NCBI GenBank assembly: GCA_963715995.1
Contig: OY970283.1
Location: 1,736,001 to 1,800,000, forward strand
From: DATBDN01 sp963715995
GTDB taxonomy: Bacteria > Actinomycetota > Thermoleophilia > Solirubrobacterales > Thermoleophilaceae
Length of the DNA stretch: 64,000 bases
Direction of reading: 5' to 3'
Positions within the stretch are counted from its first letter, which is position 1. The number at the start of each line of letters is the position of its first letter. A model generated the notes under the pieces. The model saw only the letters and a list, made by a program, of their open reading frames with translations. It was not told where the DNA came from and searched no databases. The position numbers were made by a program, and so were the translations under genes. Below are positions 1 to 7,024 of this stretch, piece after piece.

Positions 1-753
1 GAGAAGGACGCGTCGCTGCGGCGCCAGATCAAGTCGGCGATGGTCTACCCGGCGGTCATCATGATCTTCGCCGGCATCGTCGTGATCGCTCTCGTGGCGT
101 TCCTCGTGCCTGTCTTCGAGGGTGTGTTCAAGGACTTCGGCGGCAACCTGCCGCCGATCACGCAGGTCACGGTCGACTTCTCGCACCTGATCACGCGCCG
201 GCCCTACATCCCGATCCTGATCGTCGTCGGCATCGTCTACAGCTTCCGGCGCTGGAAGAACTCGAAGCGCGGCAAGGAGCAGTGGGATCGCATCAAGCTG
301 CGCTTCCCGTTCCGAATCGGTGACGTGGTGCAGAAGGTCGCGCTCGCGCGCTTCGCGCGTACCTACTCGGCGCTGATCGCCGCCGGCGTGCCGATGCTCG
401 AGGCCATCGAGATCACCGGGCGGACGTCCGGCAACGTGGTGGTCAAGAAGGCCATGAACGCGGTGCACGAGTCAGTGCGCAACGGCGGCACGATCGCTGC
501 CCCGATGCGCACCGAGCCCGACGCCTTCCCCGGCATGGTGGTCCAGATGGTCGCCGTCGGAGAGGAGACCGGCGCGCTCGACTCGATGCTGTCGAAGATC
601 GCGGACTTCTACGAAGACGAGGTCGAGGCCGCTGTCAAGGCGCTGACCTCGATTCTCGAGCCAATCATGATCATCGTCGTCGGCGGCATCGTCGGCTTCG
701 TCGTGATCGCGATGTACATGCCCTTGTTCAAGGTCTACGACCAGATCAAGTAG
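1..753 (+). CDS. pilC: Type IV pilus inner-membrane platform protein PilC, 3' part
   Basis: The reading frame is already open at base 1, so only the last 250 codons are in the window. The product belongs to the GspF/PilC family, the polytopic platform on which the pilus motor ATPases act. Visible are a hydrophobic segment after SAMVYPAVIM, a cytoplasmic second T2SSF domain (FARTYSALIAAGVPMLEAIE) with the typical VAVGEETGALDSML stretch, and a C-terminal membrane helix ending in MYMPLFKVYDQIK, the usual family ending. The pilins and pilM-N-O follow, so the whole segment is one pilus locus. The N-terminal part lies upstream of the window. Confidence 0.95.
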   Translation, partial: EKDASLRRQIKSAMVYPAVIMIFAGIVVIALVAFLVPVFEGVFKDFGGNLPPITQVTVDFSHLITRRPYIPILIVVGIVYSFRRWKNSKRGKEQWDRIKLRFPFRIGDVVQKVALARFARTYSALIAAGVPMLEAIEITGRTSGNVVVKKAMNAVHESVRNGGTIAAPMRTEPDAFPGMVVQMVAVGEETGALDSMLSKIADFYEDEVEAAVKALTSILEPIMIIVVGGIVGFVVIAMYMPLFKVYDQIK

Positions 754-927
754 GGCCTAGCGAGGAATAGCCACTCGACCCTCAAGGCCCGAGCCTTACC
801 GGCCGATGAAGCCGGGAAGATGCAAAAACGATCCGTATCTGGCGCAGGCTCTCAGTTGAGGGCGGAGGATTTTTTCCGGTCACAACGAGGGCTTGAGCTC
901 TCAGTGTCAAATAGGACGATCGGGTAG

Positions 928-956
928 TTGCCTGACCCGGTGTCCGCACTTATGAT
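928..956 (+). promoter_or_regulatory. Likely promoter of the major pilin gene
   Basis: TTGCCT (928-933) and TATGAT (951-956) are separated by 17 bp, a sigma-70-like arrangement. The -10 matches the consensus at five of six positions; the -35 matches mainly in TTG. Transcription would begin near 963 and leave a leader of about 50 nt containing the AGGAGG ribosome binding site at 1002-1007. The rest of the 261-bp gap after pilC (754-927) holds short inverted repeats (GGGCCT near 755, AGGCCC near 788) that could end the pilC transcript; nothing else is recognisable there. Confidence 0.5.
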
Positions 957-1014
957 CGAACACGCGGGGGGCGAATTGTCGCCCGCACGACCAGACCCAC
1001 TAGGAGGCCCCAAA

Positions 1015-1455
1015 ATGCTGCGGAAGATCTCCGAGCGCATTCATAACGACGAGAAGGGTTTCACCCTCATTGAGCTCCTCGTCGTAATTCTGATCATCGG
1101 CATCCTGGCCGCGATCGCTCTGCCTGCATTCCTGGGCCAGCGGTCAAAGGGCCAGGATTCCTCGGCCAAGTCGGATGCTCGAAACCTGGTTTCCCAGATC
1201 GAGTCCTGCTTCACCGACAACCAGACGTACTCGAACTGCACCAGCCCGTCCAACACGGGCCTGCCGCTCACGGCGGGATTCCCGACCTCGAACTCGGGCC
1301 AGGTTGGCGCGACTGCCGGTTCGTCCAACTACACCATCGTGGCGGCGTCGAAGTCCGGCAACTTCTTCACCATCACGAAGGATGCGAATGGCGTGGCCAC
1401 CCGTAGCTGCTCGTCCCCGAGCGGTAACGGCTCCTGCGTCAGCGCCAGCTGGTAG
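1015..1455 (+). CDS. pilA: Type IV major pilin (prepilin)
   Basis: A prepilin of 146 residues. ATG 1015 is chosen over an upstream in-frame start because AGGAGG lies 7 nt before it. A short basic leader ends in KG, followed by the class III signal FTLIELLVVILIIGILAAIA with Glu at +5 of the mature protein: prepilin peptidase cleaves after Gly and the hydrophobic helix packs in the pilus core. The C-terminal globular part carries four Cys (SCFTD, NCTS, RSCSS, GSCVS), suggesting two disulfides. A terminator-like hairpin follows, and a paralogous pilin lies downstream. Probably the abundant structural subunit. Confidence 0.92.
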   Translation: MLRKISERIHNDEKGFTLIELLVVILIIGILAAIALPAFLGQRSKGQDSSAKSDARNLVSQIESCFTDNQTYSNCTSPSNTGLPLTAGFPTSNSGQVGATAGSSNYTIVAASKSGNFFTITKDANGVATRSCSSPSGNGSCVSASW

Positions 1456-1491
1456 CCATCTCGGCTCCGGCTGCAACGACACGCTGTTGAC

Positions 1492-1519
1492 AACGAGGCG
1501 GGCCCTGGCCCGCCTCGTT
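1492..1519 (+). terminator. Strong hairpin between the two pilin genes
   Basis: A perfect 12-bp stem (1492-1503 pairing with 1508-1519) with the 4-nt loop CCTG is followed by TTCGTTG. It is close to an intrinsic terminator, although the U-tract is short. It sits between pilA and the second pilin and could partly stop transcription, so that the first pilin is made in excess over the assembly genes. Confidence 0.7.
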
Positions 1520-1538
1520 TTCGTTGCGGAGGCATCAC

Positions 1539-1978
1539 ATGACCAGACACTTCAGAAGCCGCCTGACCGATCAGCGTGGCTTCACCCTCATCGAGCTCCT
1601 CGTCGTCATCCTGATCATCGGGATCCTGGCCGCGATCGCCCTGCCCTCGTTCCTGGGGCAGCGCAACAAGAGCCAGGACGCCAACGCCAAGTCGGACGCC
1701 CGCAACATGGTCTCCGAGATGGAGTCCTGTTTCACGGACGCCGACGACTACACCGGCTGCACGACCAACGCGACGTTGAAGAGCGGCCTGCCCATCGACT
1801 CGAGCTATCCCCGGGATCAGGCTCGATCGCGGCACAGGCGAGCAAGAGCTCGTACACGATCATCGCGACCTCGCGCTCGGGCAACGCGTTCACGATCACC
1901 AGGACGGCCGGCAGTTCGCCCACACGGTCCTGCACCTCGTCGAGCGGGCAGGGCTCATGCGTGGGCGGCAGCTGGTAG
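1539..1978 (+). pseudogene. Second type IV pilin, apparently frameshifted
   Basis: A paralogue of the preceding pilin. ATG 1539 has GGAGG 6 nt upstream and is followed by a leader ending in RG and the class III segment FTLIELLVVILIIGILAAIA. The frame is correct up to about 1811 (GLPIDSSYP). The family-like C-terminus then continues one base out of phase (GSGSIAAQASKSSYTII to GQGSCVGGSW, stop at 1976-1978). Restoring one base in the CCCC run at 1809-1812 rebuilds a full pilin aligning with the first one, including its four Cys. As written, the N-terminal frame instead runs into the prepilin peptidase gene. The cause may be a true lesion, a programmed slip or a sequence error. Confidence 0.8.
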
Positions 1979-1982
1979 CCGG

Positions 1983-2738
1983 CTGACTGCGCTCGCATCG
2001 ATCTACGCGGCGCTGGTCGGCGCCTGCATCGGTAGCTTCCTGAACGTCGTCGTGTGGCGGCTGCCGCGTGGCGAGTCGCTCGTGTCGCCTCCGTCGCACT
2101 GCCCGCGCTGTGGTGCGCCCGTGCGGCCGCGCGACAACATCCCGGTCGTTTCGTGGCTGCTTCTGCGTGGCCGCTGCCGCAATTGCGGCGAGCCCATCTC
2201 GCGGCGCTACCCGCTCGTGGAGGGACTGGTTGCGGCCGTCTTCGCCGCGATCACGGCGGTGAACGGCGTGCACTGGGACCTGGCCTGGCAGCTGCCGCTG
2301 GCGGCGGTGCTGATCGCGCTCGCCGCGATCGACCTCGACCACCACCTGATCCCGAACAAGATCGTCTACCCGGCTGCGGTCTGGGGCGTGGTGTCGGCGC
2401 TGCTGATCCGGACGAGTCATTTCCCGGCGCTCGCAGCCTGGGGCGCCGGCGCGCTGCTTCTGCTGCTGCTCGCCGCGCTCGCGTATCCCGGCGGGATGGG
2501 CATGGGGGACGTGAAGCTGGCGGGGGTGATGGGCCTCTACCTCGGGTCCTCAGTCGCGCCGGCCCTGCTGGCGGCCTTCCTCGGCGGCTCGCTCGTGGGG
2601 GTCGCCATGATCGCCCGGCATGGGTCCGAGGCGCGCAAGATGGGCGTCCCCTTTGGGCCGTTCCTGGCCTTCGGCGGGGTGCTCGCGCTGCTCGCCGGGC
2701 CCGACCTCGTACAGGCCTACCGTGACACGTTTCTGTAA
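1983..2738 (+). CDS. pilD: Prepilin peptidase / N-methyltransferase (A24)
   Basis: A membrane aspartic protease that cleaves prepilin leaders and N-methylates the new N-terminus. Numbering from codon 1983, GSFLNVVVWRLPRG lies at 17-30. The methyltransferase zinc site follows as CPRC and CRNC (Cys 40, 43, 65, 68). The two catalytic Asp are in AAIDLDHHLIPN (about residue 117) and the GMGMGD motif (Asp about 176), between hydrophobic helices. About 251 residues, normal for the family. The start is unclear: no ATG, GTG or TTG lies in frame between the pilin stop and GSFLNV, and CTG 1983 is the best candidate, 4 nt after the pilin stop. Confidence 0.9.
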   Translation: MTALASIYAALVGACIGSFLNVVVWRLPRGESLVSPPSHCPRCGAPVRPRDNIPVVSWLLLRGRCRNCGEPISRRYPLVEGLVAAVFAAITAVNGVHWDLAWQLPLAAVLIALAAIDLDHHLIPNKIVYPAAVWGVVSALLIRTSHFPALAAWGAGALLLLLLAALAYPGGMGMGDVKLAGVMGLYLGSSVAPALLAAFLGGSLVGVAMIARHGSEARKMGVPFGPFLAFGGVLALLAGPDLVQAYRDTFL

Positions 2739-2756
2739 CAAAGCAGGTGCTCCGCA

Positions 2757-2816
2757 ATGGATCTTGAAAACCTCAACCTTGCCGTCCTGCCTGTCGATAG
2801 GATGGCCACGCCCTAA
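2757..2816 (+). CDS. Possible 19-residue leader ORF before pilM
   Basis: ATG 2757 opens a 19-codon frame (MDLENLNLAVLPVDRMATP) whose TAA shares its last base with the pilM ATG (TAATG at 2814-2818). This geometry could couple pilM translation to a leader peptide. No recognisable domain and no clear ribosome binding site; it may be chance. Confidence 0.25.
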   Translation: MDLENLNLAVLPVDRMATP

Positions 2817-3754
2817 TGGCATTCCGGCTCGGTAACCGCGCTGCCCGCACATCTGTGGGCCTTGATCTCGACGGCTCATACCTGGCCGCCGTGTCGATCG
2901 CTGACGGCGTGATCCAGGAGGCGGCGAGCATCGACATGCCGGGCGGGCTGATCCGCGACGGCGAGGTCGAGGACGTCGACGCGCTTTCACATCTGCTGCG
3001 CGACTTCATGAAGGAGCACGACTTCGGCAAGAGCGTCTGGCTCGGTGTCGCCAACCAGCAGATCGCGGTCCGGTCGCTTGACATCCCGACGATCGAGGAC
3101 GCCGAAGAACGTGCCGCGGCCGTCCGCTTCCAGGCCTCCGAGGCCGTTGCGATGCCGCTGGACGAGGCGATCCTCGACTACCAGGTCATCGGCCAGTCGA
3201 CGGCGGCCGAGGGGCTTGGCTCGATGCGCGTGATCGTCGTGGCCGCGCGTGAGCCGATGGTGATGCGCCTGGTCGACGCCGTGCGCGCCGCCGGCCTGCG
3301 CCCGAACGGCATCGACCTGAGCGCGTTCGCCCTCATGCGGATCATCGCGCCCACCAACGAGCCCGATCCGGCCCCGGCGCGCGTCTACTGCCACCTCGGC
3401 GGCATCACCAACCTCGCCGTCGGCGTCGGCAACACCTGCGTCTTCACGCGCCCGCTCGCCACTGTCTGGGATGGCGGCAGCGTCGAGTTCACGAGCGCGC
3501 TCGCGGAGGAGATCCGCCTCTCGATGGACTACTACATGGGCCAGCCCGACGCCCGCCAGGTCAGCGAGATCCTGCTGTCCGGACCTGGCAGCCAGCGTCC
3601 GGGCATCGCCGAGCAGGTCGCCGGGCTCGTGGGCCTCCCGGTGGCGGCCGCTCCGCCGCTCGGGGCACTCGGAGCCGCATCGCTGCGGATGGGCGACGAC
3701 CCGTCGCGCTACACGGTCGCGGCCGGCCTGGCGCTCGGAGGCCTCGTCGTATGA
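2816..3754 (+). CDS. pilM: Type IV pilus assembly protein PilM (actin-like)
   Basis: A cytoplasmic actin-like ATPase of 312 residues, the usual length, which forms the inner-membrane alignment subcomplex with PilN and PilO. The N-terminal phosphate-1 motif is GLDLDGSYLAAVSI (residues 15-28). A second domain ends with the adenosine-binding region around LLSGPGSQRPGI, and the C-terminus AAGLALGGL is the usual PilM ending (AxGLAL). The last four bases overlap the start of pilN (ATGA), so the two are translationally coupled. Confidence 0.93.
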   Translation: MAFRLGNRAARTSVGLDLDGSYLAAVSIADGVIQEAASIDMPGGLIRDGEVEDVDALSHLLRDFMKEHDFGKSVWLGVANQQIAVRSLDIPTIEDAEERAAAVRFQASEAVAMPLDEAILDYQVIGQSTAAEGLGSMRVIVVAAREPMVMRLVDAVRAAGLRPNGIDLSAFALMRIIAPTNEPDPAPARVYCHLGGITNLAVGVGNTCVFTRPLATVWDGGSVEFTSALAEEIRLSMDYYMGQPDARQVSEILLSGPGSQRPGIAEQVAGLVGLPVAAAPPLGALGAASLRMGDDPSRYTVAAGLALGGLVV

Positions 3755-4407
3755 GGCCCGTCAATCTTCTGCCGCCCCGCTATCGGCCCGCCCGCGCGAG
3801 CGGCGACCGCCCGGGCATCGGCTACGCGGCGATCGGCGGGCTGGCGGTACTGCTGCTGATGGTGCTGCTCTACGTGCTCGCCAGCAACGGCATCAACGAC
3901 GCCAAGGACAAGACTGCGAAGGCCACGGCCGAGCAGCAGGCGGCACAGACGCGTATCGGCCAGCTCCAGTCGTTCGGTGACTTCGCGGCGCTCAAGCAGG
4001 CGCGCGAGGCCGCGGTCGAGAACGTCGCCCTGTCGCGCTTCGACTACGAGCGGCTCATGCGCGAGATGGCACTTGTTCTGCCGCACAACACCTTCTTGAC
4101 GCAGTTCACATCGGCGCCCGGCGGCGCGGCTACGACCACGGCGACAGCCGGCACGACCGCGCCGGCTGCCGCGACCGGCCCGCTGGTCTCCATCAGCGGC
4201 TGCGCTCCGAGCCACCCGGGCGTTGCGACCGCGATCGTGCGGCTGCGCAGCCTCCACGGCGTCCAGGACGTCAACCTGGGGAGCTCCACGAAGGCCGGCG
4301 CGGCGAGCGCTTGCCCGGTTGCGTTCACCGCCAGCCTCACCTTCACCGCGGCGGCCCCTCCGACCGTCAAGGAAGCCGTCCCGGCACGGCTCGGAGGCGG
4401 TCAGTGA
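3751..4407 (+). CDS. pilN: Type IV pilus assembly protein PilN
   Basis: A bitopic inner-membrane protein of 218 residues. It begins with MRPVNLLPPRY, the short cytoplasmic motif that PilN proteins insert into PilM. One membrane helix follows (about residues 27-48, GYAAIGGLAVLLLMVLLYVL), then a coiled-coil segment (about 50-85) and a periplasmic ferredoxin-like domain. An Ala/Thr-rich linker (TTTATAGTTAPAAA) interrupts the periplasmic part. The start overlaps the pilM stop by 4 nt and the end overlaps the pilO GTG. Confidence 0.9.
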   Translation: MRPVNLLPPRYRPARASGDRPGIGYAAIGGLAVLLLMVLLYVLASNGINDAKDKTAKATAEQQAAQTRIGQLQSFGDFAALKQAREAAVENVALSRFDYERLMREMALVLPHNTFLTQFTSAPGGAATTTATAGTTAPAAATGPLVSISGCAPSHPGVATAIVRLRSLHGVQDVNLGSSTKAGAASACPVAFTASLTFTAAAPPTVKEAVPARLGGGQ

Positions 4408-5361
4408 ACCTGAGCGAGCGCGACCGGCGCATCATCCTGTTCCTCATCCCACTGGTCGTCCTGATCGCGTACTGGTTCCTGATCTACTCGCCCAAGCGCT
4501 CTGACCTCACTACGGCCCGCAACGCGCAGCACGCCGCCGAGGCCGCCCGCGACACGGCTGTGGCGCAGGCGGACACCCTCGAGCACGCACGCCAGACCTT
4601 CGCGGCGGACTACGCCGACGTCGTACGGCTCGGGAAGGCAATCCCGGCGACGATCGATTCGCCGAGCCTGCTCGTACAGCTCGACCGGGCGTCGAAGGGC
4701 ACACACATCGACTTCAACAGCGTCACGTTCGGCGACCGCGCGGCCGGCGCAGTCACCGTGCCGACGACCACGACTCAGGGTCCGGCACAGCCCAACGGGA
4801 ACGCGGCGGCCGGCGGCGCGCCGGCGGCGACCGGCCTCGGAGGTGTCGCCGAGACCGCGGGCAACACGGTCACCACCGCCAACCAGACGAGCTCCAACGC
4901 CGAGGCCGCGGGCGCCACGTCGACGGCGGGAACCGCGACCACCGCGACCACCGCGACCACGACCGCCGCGACCGGCTCTGCGCCGGCCTTCGACCACGTC
5001 GTCCGCACTCGACACGGTGGCACTCACGTTCAACTTCCAGGGCACCTATTTCGATCTGGCTGATTTCTTCCACCGGCTGAAGCGCTTCGTCTATGTGGCG
5101 AACAATCAGATCTTCGTGCGCGGCAGGCTCATCTCCATCGACACGCTCTCGTTCGCCCCGGGCGGCTCCTCGACCGCGACGTCGACGGGCAACACGCTCA
5201 CGGCCAGCGTCGGGGCGACGGTCTATCTCTCGCCGGCTGCCCAGGGCACGACCGGTGGCGCTACGCCGTCAGGCCCGGCCGGCACTACGACCCAGACCAC
5301 GACCACGCCCGCGGGCTCGCAGACCAGCAAGGTCCCGCTCGCGGCGGTGGGTGCGCCATGA
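4404..5361 (+). pseudogene. pilO: Type IV pilus assembly protein PilO, apparently frameshifted
   Basis: Starts at GTG 4404 (GTGA overlap with pilN) with VNLSERDRRIILFLIPLVVL, one membrane helix and a coiled coil. The first frame then runs through a long Thr/Ala-rich linker to about 4998. The conserved PilO C-terminal domain (LDTVALTFNFQGTYFDLADF, then FFHRLKRFVYVANNQIFVRG) is in the +1 frame from about 5002 to the stop at 5361. The first frame stops at 5063 after nonsense. One surplus base within GTCGTCC (4998-5004) explains both halves. PilO pairs with PilN in the alignment complex, so a real lesion should abolish assembly unless bypassed. Confidence 0.82.
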
Positions 5362-6356
5362 GGGTCTTCCTGCTCGACCTCTGGCTCGACCTGCGCGAGA
5401 AGCGGCTCGCCCCGGTTGCCGTCTTGCTGGCCGCGGGCATCATCGCGGTCCCGGTCGTGCTCGCGAAGGGCACCAGCGCGCCCCCGGCCGCTCCGGCCAC
5501 GACCGCCACCGTCGCCAGCGCGGCGCCTGTGATCCAGAGCCAGCCCGCGGCCGGCCCGGTCGAGTCGAAGCTCCAGACCTTCAGCCCGCGCGATCCCTTC
5601 GAGCCGACCGCGGTTGCGAGCACGGGCTCGACGGGCAGCTCGAGCACCGGCACCAGCGCCGGCGGCACGAGCTCCGGCGGCGCAAGCAGCGGCACCGGCA
5701 CCAGCGGCGGAGCCACCACCGGCAGCGGCCCGACCAGCGGTACCGGTACCGGTACCGGCACGACAACCGGCACGACGGGCACCGGCAACACGACGGGCGA
5801 GACCAAGACCACGCTCTTCACCTACACCGTCGACCTGCGCTTCGGCGAGTCCGGCGACGTCAAGGCCTTCAAGGATGTCAAGCGGCTTGACCTGATCCCG
5901 AGCGAGGACAACCCGAAGATCGTCTTCCTCGGCGTCACCACCACGGGCAAGACCGCCGTCTTCCTGATCGACTCGAACATCGGCGTGGACACCGCCGGCG
6001 GCAAGTGCCGCCCGACCGCCGACGAGTGCACGTTCCTCTACCTGCGCCCCGACGACGACCACAACGAGGCGATCCTCACCGACTCGGATGGCACCGTGTA
6101 CCACATGCGGCTGCTGGCGATTCACCGCGTGTCGGTCTCGTCCTCGAACGGCACGAGCAACTCGGGCAGCGGCAAGAAGGGGTCCAGCCGCTCGAACGCC
6201 TTCACCGGCAGCGCCGGCAGCACCGGCAGCGCCGACTCCAGCTCGACCACGCCGACCACCTCCGACGACACCACGGTCCCGGGCGGCGACACGCCCCCAG
6301 GCGAGCCCGAGCAGCGCTCCCAGTTCCGCCAGTTCTTCGCGGACTCCGGGCAGTAG
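5358..6356 (+). CDS. Pilus-locus protein in the pilP position, low-complexity linker
   Basis: A protein of 332 residues starting at ATG 5358 inside the pilO stop (ATGA). A short basic N-terminus is followed by one membrane helix (about 17-37, APVAVLLAAGIIAVPVVLAK). A motif typical of PilP-like or GspC-like proteins comes next (FSPRDPFEP, about 75-83), then roughly 65 residues of almost pure Gly/Ser/Thr. A compact domain follows (about 155-265, LFTYTVDLRFGESG to VYHMRLLAIHRV) and then another Ser/Thr/Gly-rich tail. By position after pilMNO and by the DPFEP motif it may replace PilP. No closer family is recognised. Confidence 0.7.
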   Translation: MRVFLLDLWLDLREKRLAPVAVLLAAGIIAVPVVLAKGTSAPPAAPATTATVASAAPVIQSQPAAGPVESKLQTFSPRDPFEPTAVASTGSTGSSSTGTSAGGTSSGGASSGTGTSGGATTGSGPTSGTGTGTGTTTGTTGTGNTTGETKTTLFTYTVDLRFGESGDVKAFKDVKRLDLIPSEDNPKIVFLGVTTTGKTAVFLIDSNIGVDTAGGKCRPTADECTFLYLRPDDDHNEAILTDSDGTVYHMRLLAIHRVSVSSSNGTSNSGSGKKGSSRSNAFTGSAGSTGSADSSSTTPTTSDDTTVPGGDTPPGEPEQRSQFRQFFADSGQ

Positions 6357-6520
6357 GGCGCCGCGGCGCCCGGCGCCTCGCGTCGCCGTCACGCCGGCCA
6401 CGCCGGCCATGCCGGCCTCGGCCTTCGCGCTGCCGCCGGCCGCGTTCTGCCGCCGGCCGTCCCTCGCTCGTCTGCCGCCCGCCGTCCCCTCGCTGCCGCC
6501 AACCGGCCCCCCGCTTGGGT

Positions 6521-6761
6521 GCGCAAACTGCTTCGGCCAAGGGGCGGCTGGAGTGGCGCTTGCGTTCTCACGCCCTCCGTTTCGCCTCCGCGAACGCTCT
6601 CACCGGCCGCGACTGTGAAGTTAACGACGTATAGCGTGGTCGAGGTCACACTCGAAGCCGCGAGTTTTACGTTCACCGCCTATAGAGCGGTCAACGTCAA
6701 TCTCGAGGGGCGCGAGTTTCACATTGAGCCGATATACGCGGCTTAACGTGAAACTCGCGAC
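6521..6761 (+). repeat. Copy A of a three-palindrome intergenic element
   Basis: Lies in the 668-bp gap between the pilus operon and aroC. It aligns with 52719-52960 without gaps outside the middle palindrome. By eye there are 10 differences in the first 94 positions, 6 in the next 47, and none in the last 49. Three imperfect palindromes follow a conserved block starting GCGCAAACTGCTTCGGCCAA: 6615-6649 (loop GTATAGC), 6662-6704 (loop CTATAGA) and 6711-6759 (loop around ATATACG), with centres near 6632, 6683 and 6735. Not coding: no single frame is kept between copies through the middle palindrome. Upstream, 6357-6520 holds only GC-rich sequence with GCCGGCC repeats. Confidence 0.8.
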
Positions 6762-6817
6762 GAAGCGCGCCGCCACGAGCGAACCGAGACAGCGCGACCA
6801 ACAGCGGCACCGCGAGT

Positions 6818-6860
6818 GAGCACCGATCCCTCTTGGCTGCCCCAGCGAGGGTCGGTGCTC
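6818..6860 (+). repeat. Fourth inverted repeat downstream of copy A
   Basis: GAGCACCGATCCCTC (6818-6832) pairs with GAGGGTCGGTGCTC (6847-6860) with one bulge. The right arm and the following bases up to about 6893 recur after copy B (52962-52997), but the left arm and about 85 bp before it are absent there. Nothing further is recognised in 6894-7012 beyond a GC-rich inverted repeat around GGCTCCC and GGGAGCC. Confidence 0.6.
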
Positions 6861-7012
6861 GCGAACCACGCCGCCTGAGCCCTCACACGTCGGCGGCGAG
6901 CGCAACGCCCGGATGCGCCGCGCGGCGTCCCGCGGGCCGGCTCCCCCGTCGGACAACTGCTCCCCCCAGCGGGAGCCGATCGCCGCGGGGCCCATGCCGC
7001 TTAGGCCCTAGC

Positions 7013-7018
7013 TAGATT
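7013..7018 (+). promoter_or_regulatory. Leaderless -10 element of aroC
   Basis: TAGATT ends 6 nt before GTG 7025. No ribosome binding site precedes the start, so the mRNA probably begins at or next to the start codon. Confidence 0.5.
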
Positions 7019-7024
7019 CACCGC

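Noticed and set aside
754..1014. A c-di-GMP (GEMM) riboswitch ahead of pilA
   Set aside because: Looked for because GEMM often controls pilins; the conserved core sequence is not found, only short inverted repeats and a promoter.
1524..2738. A pilin-prepilin peptidase fusion protein of 404 residues
   Set aside because: The linking segment is shadow-like (Arg/Pro/His-rich), while the true pilin C-terminus is present in another frame, so a frameshift is the simpler reading.
6519..6746. A short protein gene across the copy A palindromes
   Set aside because: The similar frame in copy B is broken by a one-base length change in the middle palindrome, and differences preserve stems rather than a frame.
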